Positions 9,349-16,602 of a stretch of DNA of 25,506 nucleotides are shown here, one piece after another; within the stretch, counting starts at the first letter, position 1; every line of letters starts with the position of its first letter. This stretch comes from Ichthyosporea sp. XGB-2017a. Lineage: Eukaryota; Opisthokonta; Ichthyosporea. Location: assembly GCA_002811675.1 (NCBI GenBank), contig PDIM01010319.1, positions 23,182 to 48,687 of the forward strand, written 5' to 3'. A program made the position numbers and the translations under genes. Under the pieces are notes generated by a model. The model had not been told where the DNA came from. It saw only the letters and a program-made list of their open reading frames with translations, and did not search any database.

Positions 9349-9660
9349 TCACGGGGACTGGGCAGAGTTTTTATTTATATCTGAAGGAACGTCTTGAAAC
9401 TCTTCAGGAGTGTCCGCAAGGAGACGACTTAGTATTGGCTTAACATATGCATCATGTCGGAGACTGTTCTCGAGAAGTGCGCTTAACTTCTCGTTGATGG
9501 TTCGGAGTTTCGACTCGGGTCTAGAACCAGTGGAGGAAGCCTTGACAGCTGCGTGGTCCGGGTTATGCTTCGCTGGAAGGTTTGAGGACAGCTGACCCGA
9601 GACCGGGGAAACGGCAGTTGCATGTGGGAGGTTGTGTTGTGGCTCCTGTCCTTGAGACAT
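9349..9660 (-). CDS. Possible small protein C (103 residues), unrecognised
   Basis: The open frame extends to 9780, but its first codon there is GTG; the first in-frame ATG is at 9658-9660, giving 103 residues. The product has a Pro/Gln/His-rich start and a C-terminal segment that looks helical, KLRTINEKLSALLENSLRHD followed by AYVKPILSRLLADTPEEF. The composition is unlike random translation. Upstream on the same strand are a TATTTAAAAG TATA-like word (about 9806-9815), a CCAAT box and CRE sites shared with the divergent small gene B. I see no AATAAA close downstream. It may be a short gene, a terminal exon or a remnant. Confidence 0.35.
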   Translation of the reverse strand: MSQGQEPQHNLPHATAVSPVSGQLSSNLPAKHNPDHAAVKASSTGSRPESKLRTINEKLSALLENSLRHDAYVKPILSRLLADTPEEFQDVPSDINKNSAQSP

Positions 9661-9752
9661 GTGGTCCGTCTCTGGGGCAACACGTGGTAAGGGTTGCTCC
9701 TCCTGCTCATTCTCAGGGCCATTTCTATCACAGACTACCAGAGACACATTGC

Positions 9753-9932
9753 CCTGATTGGCCCCTTTATGTGACGTCACCTAAGAAATCAAGCACCTGA
9801 TTGGTCTTTTAAATACGTATTTCATGATGTAATGATGACGTCACTATGCAACCATCTGAATACAAAAGCCAAACCACCCTCCCTTCCATAACCCTTCGCA
9901 GATAGTGACGTCATCAACCCCTAACTAACCTT
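9753..9932. promoter_or_regulatory. CRE/CCAAT cluster between small ORFs C and B
   Basis: Three perfect TGACGTCA palindromes (bZIP ATF/CREB-type sites) lie at 9772-9779, 9836-9843 and 9906-9913. Two CCAAT boxes in the form TGATTGG lie at 9755-9761 and 9798-9804. CTAACTAACCTT (possible Myb-type) is at 9921-9932. The cluster lies upstream of both the minus-strand ORF C and the plus-strand ORF B, so it could act in both directions. The motif identities are seen; the factors are inferred. Confidence 0.65.
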
Positions 9933-10058
9933 AGTCCTTGTGTAGTTGGCACTATGTAATTGACTGTTGGCACAAAGGGGCCCCTAATTTTATGAAGATG
10001 GCCCTGTGAAATTAACGGAGAATTATGGTCTCCAGACTCCAGTGCGGGCAAGAAAGGA

Positions 10059-10066
10059 TATAAATA
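10059..10066 (+). promoter_or_regulatory. TATA box for small protein B
   Basis: TATAAATA lies about 205 bases before the ATG at 10271, downstream of the CRE/CCAAT cluster. Confidence 0.5.
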
Positions 10067-10270
10067 ACCTTTTACCTCCGCCACAGTTCCCTTCATATAA
10101 GAGTTTCGAAAGGACTCTTCAAACACAATTTCCATTTTTCGTTGATTGTTTTCGAAAAGATCTACTTTTCTAGGAAATCTGTATTTCACATATTAATTCG
10201 TCACATCAGGTTCAGTTTCTGTGATCAGGTTATTTCTTACTGTTATAGTTTGGGGCAACCTTCTGGTGTA

Positions 10271-10531
10271 ATGGACGTGCAACATAAAAGAAGAAGCGGG
10301 TGTCGTCATTGTGTGGCATACTGGTGCTCTCCCAGTTACCGGGGTTTTGTGAAAGAGCAGAAAAAGAGGGGTAAAGAACAGGCATCTATCCAGGAGGTTT
10401 ATAGTAACAAATCAAGCTTAGATTGGGGGAACAATCAAGCCCCAATGACAATGAAATTGCACTCAGACAAGAATACCTCGTTTCATTCTTTAAACTCCTC
10501 CACAGATACGTTGACCTATAGTCATGTTTAG
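10271..10531 (+). CDS. Small protein B (86 residues), paralogue of the ORF at 7304-7495
   Basis: Function unknown. The frame is open from about 10142, but the first ATG is at 10271. The N-terminus is Cys/Arg/His-rich (RRSGCRHCVAYWC), which might bind metal, but only three Cys and two His are present. The core FVKEQKKRGKEQASIQ (residues 26-41) matches FVKEQRKRAEEQIRIQ of the minus-strand ORF at 7304-7495, and the tail is Ser/Thr-rich (SLNSSTDT). A TATA box at 10059-10066 and an AATAAA at 10748-10753 (about 217 bases after the stop) frame a transcription unit shaped like that of its paralogue. The two genes are divergent, about 2.8 kb apart, consistent with an old inverted duplication. Confidence 0.55.
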   Translation: MDVQHKRRSGCRHCVAYWCSPSYRGFVKEQKKRGKEQASIQEVYSNKSSLDWGNNQAPMTMKLHSDKNTSFHSLNSSTDTLTYSHV

Positions 10532-10747
10532 ATTTTCAGCAAGCAAGATTGAAATGAAGCCACATTATTAGCTAGCTTCCCTCTTGATAACCATATCTTT
10601 GACATCTAACATAGCTACTCATCCATTTTCTCCCGCGCAACGAGTCAACCCTAGTGTAAGGAAAGGCCCATCAACATTGTAAATAGTAACTTTCATGCCT
10701 CAACACCCATCCATTCTTCAAGTACAGCCTAGAAAGGTACATTTATA

Positions 10748-10753
10748 AATAAA
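10748..10753 (+). terminator. AATAAA polyadenylation signal for small protein B
   Basis: AATAAA lies about 217 bases after the stop of ORF B; the paralogue at 7304-7495 has AATAAA at a similar distance. Confidence 0.35.
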
Positions 10754-11328
10754 CCTTCAAGTGAGCCTAGTGCTCACATGTTAAGTCAAACAAACACGCC
10801 AGGGATTACTGGAAGCAAATCTTCGTACTACATAGTTTATGTACACTATGGGAAACAGACCACAGTTCAATGCTCTGACGGAGTCAGTGTATGGACAATC
10901 TCAATCTCCTACTCAAACGAGAAGTGCAACTTGCATGATCATTTGTTTTTTTACAAGAAATTTGAATCACTGATAAAGATATCAACACAACAAGTTGATA
11001 CACCCGCAGTCTTATGGGCTATTAAGCACCTCTATATCCCCTGTCCTGATGCTTCTCGGGCCAGACGTGGAGAGGGCTTGTCCCATGCACCCACTTAGCT
11101 CCTGTTGAAGAGCGAAACAAAGATAGTGGAGGGAGCAGGAACAATAGCCCCTTTAGAGTTCCTTTGGGTGTAGTAGGAGCATAACTATGTTGTAGTGTGA
11201 TGCTCCTTTTAACAGACAAGTAATTAGCATTGGCAATTGGCAATCGGCGGATGGGCAAACTTTGAACCATTTCTGCGCTCCTTTGTGCATGTGAGAGTTA
11301 TCTAACCCTTATCGGAAGGTGGCCTAAC

Positions 11329-11345
11329 TGCTCCACGTGGGAGCA
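11329..11345. promoter_or_regulatory. G-box within an inverted repeat
   Basis: TGCTCC and GGAGCA form exact 6-base arms around ACGTG, so a CACGTG core (11334-11339) sits in a near-symmetric 17-base site. This is a typical target shape for bHLH or bZIP dimers; the factor is inferred. Confidence 0.5.
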
Positions 11346-11389
11346 AAATCAGCTTGGAGGCAACGTCACCGCCCCTTTTCTTGATTACT

Positions 11390-11422
11390 TGACGTCATCC
11401 CCTCGTTTAGTCTTCTGATTGG
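11390..11422. promoter_or_regulatory. CRE plus CCAAT module upstream of the first MFS gene
   Basis: TGACGTCA at 11390-11397 and ATTGG (reverse CCAAT) at 11418-11422 repeat the motif combination seen at 9753-9932. Confidence 0.55.
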
Positions 11423-11454
11423 CCAAAGTTAACTCGTCATTAGTACCTTTCACT

Positions 11455-11608
11455 ATGACGAGAGATGCCTTAGGGCTACACTCTGTTAGACCATCTCACC
11501 CTCACTATCACCACCCCCTATAGAACTATCCCAGTGACGTGGATGACGAAGCACTGCCCTAGGGCTATACTTGCCAAGGGGGTTCCACCCTCACTATGAG
11601 GATCCCCA
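11455..11608. repeat. Imperfect 88-base tandem duplication
   Basis: Unit 1 (11455-11519) and unit 2 (11543-11608) share ATGACGA, TGCC(T/C)TAGGGCTA and CACCCTCACTAT in the same order, offset by 88-89 bases. The unit lies between the CRE/CCAAT module and the TATA box of the MFS gene. Confidence 0.6.
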
Positions 11609-11706
11609 TACAAGTCTGCCTGGTCAACTGAATTAAAAATAGTCTTTGGTGTTTGGTGCTTAATTAAAAGGAAAGTAAAGGTATGCTCTGTGACAAGGCC
11701 TTTTCG

Positions 11707-11714
11707 TATAAAAG
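11707..11714 (+). promoter_or_regulatory. TATA box of the first MFS gene
   Basis: TATAAAAG lies 149 bases before the ATG at 11863 and is followed by a pyrimidine-rich leader. Confidence 0.65.
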
Positions 11715-11862
11715 GGAGCCGGCAACCAGTCCCTTGTTGCTTTTATCACTTCTCATATCAAGCTTTCTCTCAAAAGGTCTTCTTCTACTAACTGATTTGA
11801 ATCATTATTCATTCGCAGAAACAATACGAACCGTTTTTATATAAGCGAAACAAAACAGAAAC

Positions 11863-13569
11863 ATGTGCTTCATGCTATATCAATTTATTAAAAAGCGTTT
11901 AGACGCAAAAAAGCAACAAAAGCTTGAATGTAGCGAAAATCCCTCTGACCAGGCGAAAGCACAAGAGCTGAAGGCAAGCACCAAGGGGGATTTCCAATGG
12001 ACGCCAAGCTCATATGTGATCCTTCTCCTTGGATTCCTCATTATGTTCGATTATGGTATTGTGTTTATCTCCATTCAAGCATACTTCCACGAACTGGCCC
12101 CTGGACTGGACAGATTGTATGGTGTTGCTTTTGGTGTGTATGATTTGGCAACTTTTCTTGGCCTCCCTTTTTTTGGATGGCTCACAAACCGCATTGGTAT
12201 GAAAAACACCATTTTGTTTGCCCTTCTCTTCAACATTGGTGGAAATGTGCTTTATTCGTGCGCGATGGTTGTGCACATGCCCTCTGATCCTACTGCGACT
12301 CCAGGAATGTGGGAACTGATTATCGTTGGTCGCTTTATTGCTGGCTTTGGAGCTTCCTGTGTTGCTTTGGGAGTTGCTGATATCTCCAAGAGAACTACAT
12401 ACGGACAACGGTCTGGCGTCATTGCCTCCTATCGTGGGATTGGTGTTGTAGCTCGCTCCGTAGGTCCAATGATTGCCCTTCCATTGACTCGTATGAACAT
12501 GGACCTAACTTCCACGGTCGACTATCTGTTCAACTTTTATACAATTCCCGGATGGATTACTGCCGGTCTCTCACTAATTACCTTCTTCTGTATCCTCTTT
12601 GTGTATGAGAATCCTGTTGAAGTAAACCCTGTCACAGGAAAGCCATTAACCCCAGAAGAGGCTCAAAATAATTCTTTTGATAAGACTGAGGCTTCTGAAT
12701 TGTTTGAAAACTCTTACTGGATATTTGGCTTCCAGGGCATTGCTGCCTTCATCTTGGTCATTGTAAGCTCTCAGCTCATGAACATTGGAACTGCTCAATA
12801 CCAGATGGTGTCGAACACCAACGACTTATGGAAGCTGTATATGGGTTTTGTGGCCGCTGTTATTCCGGCCTCTATGATCCTGGTTAGACTTAGAAAGAAC
12901 AACATCGGAAGAGACACTCATTTCGTCCAAATTGCTTACTTTGCTATGGCTATTGAGATGATTCTTTTGGTGCAGTACGTGAAACACCCATCCCAGTATT
13001 TGTATTATGCAGGTACTTTTTTTGCTCTTTTTGCAGCTGTCTGGTTTAACTCCATGCTTGAGTCCTTTTGGACAAAAAAGTGTTCTCAGTTTCGCTTTGA
13101 GGCCGGCCGATACTATGTTCGATTTTTGGTTATTTTGCAAATGTCTACAAGTTTGTTCAATTTTATTGGATCTTCTATTAGCTCCAACATTCTCTACCTG
13201 CCTACCAATTCATTATCCGACTTTGGTATTATGGTTGATGTATCACAGGCTAACAGTCAGGCTTACTTGGAGAGTCTGGACAATGCCCAGGCTGCCGATG
13301 TATGTGATTTGAGCTTTCCTCAGCACTACTTTACCCAAGGCTGTGATCTAGAAAATGCCAACATCGTTTTCCCGGTACTGGCTGCAACATCTCTTTTGTG
13401 CTTTATCGTATTTTCTTTTGTTTATCTTCCCAAACACAAGATTCCAGCCGAGCTTGATGCCAGCTTCGAAAGAGGAAGCTTACATGATTATGACGGTACA
13501 GAACCTGATAATGTTGCCCGCGACACTCTAAGCAAAGAATTAGAATACATTAGTAAGTCTGAAGCTTAA
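11863..13569 (+). CDS. Major facilitator superfamily transporter 1 (CLN7/MFSD8-like fold, substrate unknown)
   Basis: A polytopic membrane transporter of 568 residues. A short basic cytosolic N-terminus (1-45) precedes the first membrane segment (about 48-72). MFS motif A, GWLTNRIGMKN, is at 105-115 between segments 2 and 3. The next conserved block, GRFIAGFGASCVALGVADIS, resembles the SPX-MFS/CLN7 group. After a central loop near 260-285 the second half has further segments and the word SFWTKKCSQ, shared with the second MFS gene of this window. A luminal Cys-bearing loop (CDLSFPQHYFTQGCD) precedes the last segment, then a charged tail. The start at 11863 is the first ATG after the TATA box at 11707. 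AATAAA at 13631-13636 follows. Convergent with HslU. The substrate cannot be read from the sequence; CLN7 kinship suggests, but does not prove, an endolysosomal membrane. Confidence 0.85.
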   Translation: MCFMLYQFIKKRLDAKKQQKLECSENPSDQAKAQELKASTKGDFQWTPSSYVILLLGFLIMFDYGIVFISIQAYFHELAPGLDRLYGVAFGVYDLATFLGLPFFGWLTNRIGMKNTILFALLFNIGGNVLYSCAMVVHMPSDPTATPGMWELIIVGRFIAGFGASCVALGVADISKRTTYGQRSGVIASYRGIGVVARSVGPMIALPLTRMNMDLTSTVDYLFNFYTIPGWITAGLSLITFFCILFVYENPVEVNPVTGKPLTPEEAQNNSFDKTEASELFENSYWIFGFQGIAAFILVIVSSQLMNIGTAQYQMVSNTNDLWKLYMGFVAAVIPASMILVRLRKNNIGRDTHFVQIAYFAMAIEMILLVQYVKHPSQYLYYAGTFFALFAAVWFNSMLESFWTKKCSQFRFEAGRYYVRFLVILQMSTSLFNFIGSSISSNILYLPTNSLSDFGIMVDVSQANSQAYLESLDNAQAADVCDLSFPQHYFTQGCDLENANIVFPVLAATSLLCFIVFSFVYLPKHKIPAELDASFERGSLHDYDGTEPDNVARDTLSKELEYISKSEA

Positions 13570-13630
13570 GGGAAAAAGCAAAAAAATGAAAACTAATTTG
13601 TCTCTCTTTCCACCACTATTAATAGTTATC

Positions 13631-13636
13631 AATAAA
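13631..13636 (+). terminator. AATAAA of the first MFS gene
   Basis: AATAAA lies 62 bases after the stop. The opposing HslU gene has its own signal (TTTATT at 13693-13698 on the plus strand) in the same 141-base gap. Confidence 0.5.
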
Positions 13637-13710
13637 ACTTCTTAAACTTAATTAAAGGAAACAATTCTACCACCATTTCTTGTCTTCAACATTTTATTTC
13701 TTTGCAATCG

Positions 13711-16299
13711 TCATAACACAAAACGGGAAAGGTCTGTCTTCAGAAACAAGTCTCCCACACTCTTTTGAACATGTTCCTTGTTGACAAGGACGTGAACGTA
13801 GACACTTCCACAAAGGGGGTGCACTTCTTTGTTCGTTTCGTGCGGCTCGCAATTGACGCCTGGATCGTTTGTATCACTTACTGCCTCATGGGATGAAAGG
13901 TCTAGGAGTCTTCCATTCTTGTCGATGCACTTAAGCGAAAGAACAAGACCTGTCGTCGGAGTGGGACTTTCTGCTCCAGGGGTTGCACTATCCCCGAAAG
14001 ACGGACCCATTGAGGATGTTGCTGGTCCACGCCCTAGAGATTCTCTCATGAGTTCCAATTCTTCATTGCGCTCCCGGTCCGTCGACTGGTTGTCGAAGAA
14101 ATCGGACGTGGCTGACGAGGAAAAGCTTTGCAAGATATCCGCATGACCATCAATCTCGCTTTCCCTCGGGGGTGGTACATAACCTCCCATCACCGATGGA
14201 GGTGTGCGCGCAGACTGAAGAATGCTTGGCTTACCCGTTCTAGGAACACCCATTAGCGCTTGATTGGAGTTTAGAGTGTCAGCGAAGGAAGCATAATTCT
14301 GTGGGTTAATATTTGGTGCACAAAACGAAATGCCTTCTACAACTCGTTCAATAATTGTATTAAGTCTTCTCGCACCGATGTTTTCCAATGCATTGTTGAC
14401 TTCAAATGCAATTCGCGATATTTCTCGGATGGCATCATTGTCGAACTCCAAATACACCCCTTCCGTTTTCAACAGTTCCACCTGCTGCTTAATGAGATTG
14501 TTTTTATCCTCTCTGGTCAGGATGGTATACAGGTCATCTTCCGATAGAGGTTTAAGCTGAACACGGATAGGGAGGCGTCCTTGCAATTCCGGGAGAAGCA
14601 TAGAAGGCTGCGCATTATGAAAAGCCCCCGATGCAATAAACAACATATGGTCAGTCTTGACCGGGCCATACTTGGTACTCACAACGCATCCCTCTAATAA
14701 AGGCAGCAAGTCCCTTTGAAGAAGCTCGGCATATCGATCATCAGAGCTCATTCTAACACCATACTCACCCCTCGAACCATCTAAACTAATGCAGAGCTTG
14801 TCAATCTCTTCAATAAAGATTATTCCATCCTGCTCCACAGATCTTTTTGCAGTCTGGATTACCTCGTCATTATCTAGCAACTTATCCGCTTCAATATCGG
14901 CCACTATTGCCAGTGCTTCAGACACTTTCACCCGGACCCGCTTGTGTGGACGATTGAGCATCTCTTTTGCCACCATCCTGTCCCATGTCCGCTTCATGAA
15001 ATCATAAACCCCACCCAGTCTCCCTTCACTTCCTTCCCTCCCCTTTAACAGTCCACGACGCATCCGCTCCGCTTCCAGTGCATGGAAATCCATTGGCACT
15101 AGTGCCGCTCCTGTCCCAACCACAGCAGACCCGCTTCCATGGGGGCCTTCAAATAAGTCAATAGGGATGGTACGATTATCCATTCGCCCATTCCGAATCA
15201 TTTTCCGGTACATATTACGATAGGACTCTCTTACCTGGCGCGAGTATCCCATACTTGAGCTGCTCCTCTTCTGCCTTTTTAGCTGCCTACCCCCCCCCTC
15301 TCCTTCTTCCTCCTCTTCATCATGGCCAAACCCACCCGAGAAAGTCTCCAGAGCGTCCAATAGTCGGTCTTCCACAGCCAGAGCAAGCTTATCTTTCACT
15401 TTCACCTTCATGTTTTCTTTTACAGACTTAACAGCCACCTCCAACAGATCCTCCACTACGCTTCCGAACTCCTTGCTCACCACTTTGGCGTCTTGGCCTC
15501 CTGCTGTGCTGTGCCGCCACCTATTCGTCGCAAACTTTGTAGCCTCCACCTTGACAAACGGGGCTCCTGAAATCTCAGCCACTTGTCGCGCAATCTCCGT
15601 CTTACCCACTCCTGTAGACCCAATCATGAGGATATTCTTTGGGATAATGCTGTTCCGCAGCTCCTCCGACTGCAGCTGGTGCCGTCTCCACCGGTTCCTC
15701 AGCGATATGGCCACTGCCCGTTTTGCTTCCTCCTGCCCCACAATGAAACGGTCTAGTTCAGCCACCACTTTGTCAGGATTAGGCATATCAAAAGCACTCT
15801 TGAAACTCCTCCCTGCCTCCCTAAAAAGGAGCGATCTCTTCCTATCCCAGCTGCTACCCGGACCTCCTCCGCTCACCGCAGCCCCATGATCTCCAGACTC
15901 CAACAGCGACGACCGCAAGAACCGATCAAACTCATTCTTGAGCTTCTTTTCACTAATCGGTGTCCCTTTCTCCTTCTGCTCCTCTCCACTTCCCATCCAA
16001 CTCTTGTCCTTATCCATCCCATTGCTCCTCCCCTTCCTCCTCTCTTCCCACATCCTCCAAAGCCCCACCCCTGCCCGTCTTGCCGCCTCCATCCCATACC
16101 CGGCCACCAACCGCGCCCCTCGCCCCCCTGCCTCCAGTCCCGTCCGTAGCCCCGCCTGTACTCGGGGATCCTGCCACACCTTTCTTACACCATCCCCCAC
16201 CCTCTGCACCACACCTCCTCCTCCTCCACTACTCATGTTCCTGCACGGCACATATGCACCCACACCCCTCACTGCCCTTCTACCACCCCCGCGCCACAT
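13711..16299 (-). CDS. hslU: Mitochondrial HslU/ClpY-type AAA+ protease ATPase with altered pore loop
   Basis: HslU unfolds proteins and feeds them to the HslV peptidase; eukaryotic copies act in mitochondria. The frame opens at 16341 with GTG, so I take the ATG at 16299, giving 862 residues (E. coli about 443) and an Arg/Gly-rich presequence typical of mitochondrial import. The AAA+ core starts near 174. Walker A GSTGVGKTE is at 227-235, an expanded I-domain at about 300-460, Walker B IIFIEEID at 493-500 (Glu-Glu instead of Asp-Glu), sensor-1 region FIASGAF at 554-560, arginine-finger segment GRLPIR at 574-579 and sensor 2 GARR at 642-645. The C-terminus LSRFVL (857-862) matches the HslV-docking tail. 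Oddities: the GYVG pore loop expected after KVEATKF is missing and replaced by a longer stretch (257-275), and a low-complexity insert of about 160 residues precedes the tail. Identity is secure; threading activity is doubtful. Confidence 0.93.
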   Translation of the reverse strand: MWRGGGRRAVRGVGAYVPCRNMSSGGGGGVVQRVGDGVRKVWQDPRVQAGLRTGLEAGGRGARLVAGYGMEAARRAGVGLWRMWEERRKGRSNGMDKDKSWMGSGEEQKEKGTPISEKKLKNEFDRFLRSSLLESGDHGAAVSGGGPGSSWDRKRSLLFREAGRSFKSAFDMPNPDKVVAELDRFIVGQEEAKRAVAISLRNRWRRHQLQSEELRNSIIPKNILMIGSTGVGKTEIARQVAEISGAPFVKVEATKFATNRWRHSTAGGQDAKVVSKEFGSVVEDLLEVAVKSVKENMKVKVKDKLALAVEDRLLDALETFSGGFGHDEEEEEGEGGGRQLKRQKRSSSSMGYSRQVRESYRNMYRKMIRNGRMDNRTIPIDLFEGPHGSGSAVVGTGAALVPMDFHALEAERMRRGLLKGREGSEGRLGGVYDFMKRTWDRMVAKEMLNRPHKRVRVKVSEALAIVADIEADKLLDNDEVIQTAKRSVEQDGIIFIEEIDKLCISLDGSRGEYGVRMSSDDRYAELLQRDLLPLLEGCVVSTKYGPVKTDHMLFIASGAFHNAQPSMLLPELQGRLPIRVQLKPLSEDDLYTILTREDKNNLIKQQVELLKTEGVYLEFDNDAIREISRIAFEVNNALENIGARRLNTIIERVVEGISFCAPNINPQNYASFADTLNSNQALMGVPRTGKPSILQSARTPPSVMGGYVPPPRESEIDGHADILQSFSSSATSDFFDNQSTDRERNEELELMRESLGRGPATSSMGPSFGDSATPGAESPTPTTGLVLSLKCIDKNGRLLDLSSHEAVSDTNDPGVNCEPHETNKEVHPLCGSVYVHVLVNKEHVQKSVGDLFLKTDLSRFVL

Positions 16300-16602
16300 C
16301 CTCCTTTTTTCTTCTCTTTCCCCACTCTTACAGCCACACACGCTCCCCTTTTTTCCTTCTGCCTTTGTGGATCCCTCCCTCCCACATCTAGTGGTCCTCT
16401 ATTTCCACCATTTTATTCGCAATACATAAATAACTAAATAAATAAAGGAGCTAAAGCCTGTGTGTGTGGGGGTCCAGGGTTACACAAAGAATGGGGGATC
16501 AGACTCCCTCTCCTTGGAATAATAAACAAGTGTGGAGTGAGGAGTGTGAGGAGTTATTTAGTTGTTATAGACCGCTCTTTGGGAGAGATTCATTCCCACG
16601 CC
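16300..16602. promoter_or_regulatory. Divergent promoter of HslU and histidinol-phosphatase
   Basis: A 303-base gap between the two start codons. It is C/T-rich near the HslU start and A/T-rich in the middle (AACTAAATAAATAAA at about 16431-16445), which may be a TATA-like core. Open frames into both genes continue here but only from GTG codons, so I treat it as non-coding. Confidence 0.45.

Larger units (their letters stand above)
9661..10270. other. Divergent promoter interval of ORFs C and B
   Basis: Holds the CRE/CCAAT cluster (9753-9932), a plus-strand TATA box (10059-10066) and the presumed 5' leader of ORF B. No additional gene is supported. A minus-strand frame at 9914-10189 begins with GTG and has no ATG there. 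Confidence 0.45.
10532..11862. promoter_or_regulatory. Intergenic and upstream region of the first MFS gene
   Basis: Contains the 3' end of small gene B, then promoter-like DNA. Motifs are a G-box CACGTG (11334-11339) inside an inverted repeat, TGACGTCA (11390-11397), a CCAAT box TGATTGG (11416-11422), an imperfect 88-base tandem repeat (11455-11608) and a TATA box (11707-11714). A 106-codon ATG frame at 10778-11098 has no recognisable features and is not called. Confidence 0.5.

Noticed and set aside
10778-11098. 106-codon plus-strand ATG frame
   Set aside because: No recognisable domain or homology within the window; a TATA-like word lies only about 30 bases before the ATG. Insufficient support.
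16300-16341. HslU open frame extended 14 codons upstream to 16341
   Set aside because: It begins with GTG; the ATG at 16299 gives a good mitochondrial presequence.
16462-16602. Histidinol-phosphatase frame extended 47 codons upstream
   Set aside because: It begins with GTG and adds sequence unlike the family; the double ATG at 16603 is preferred.
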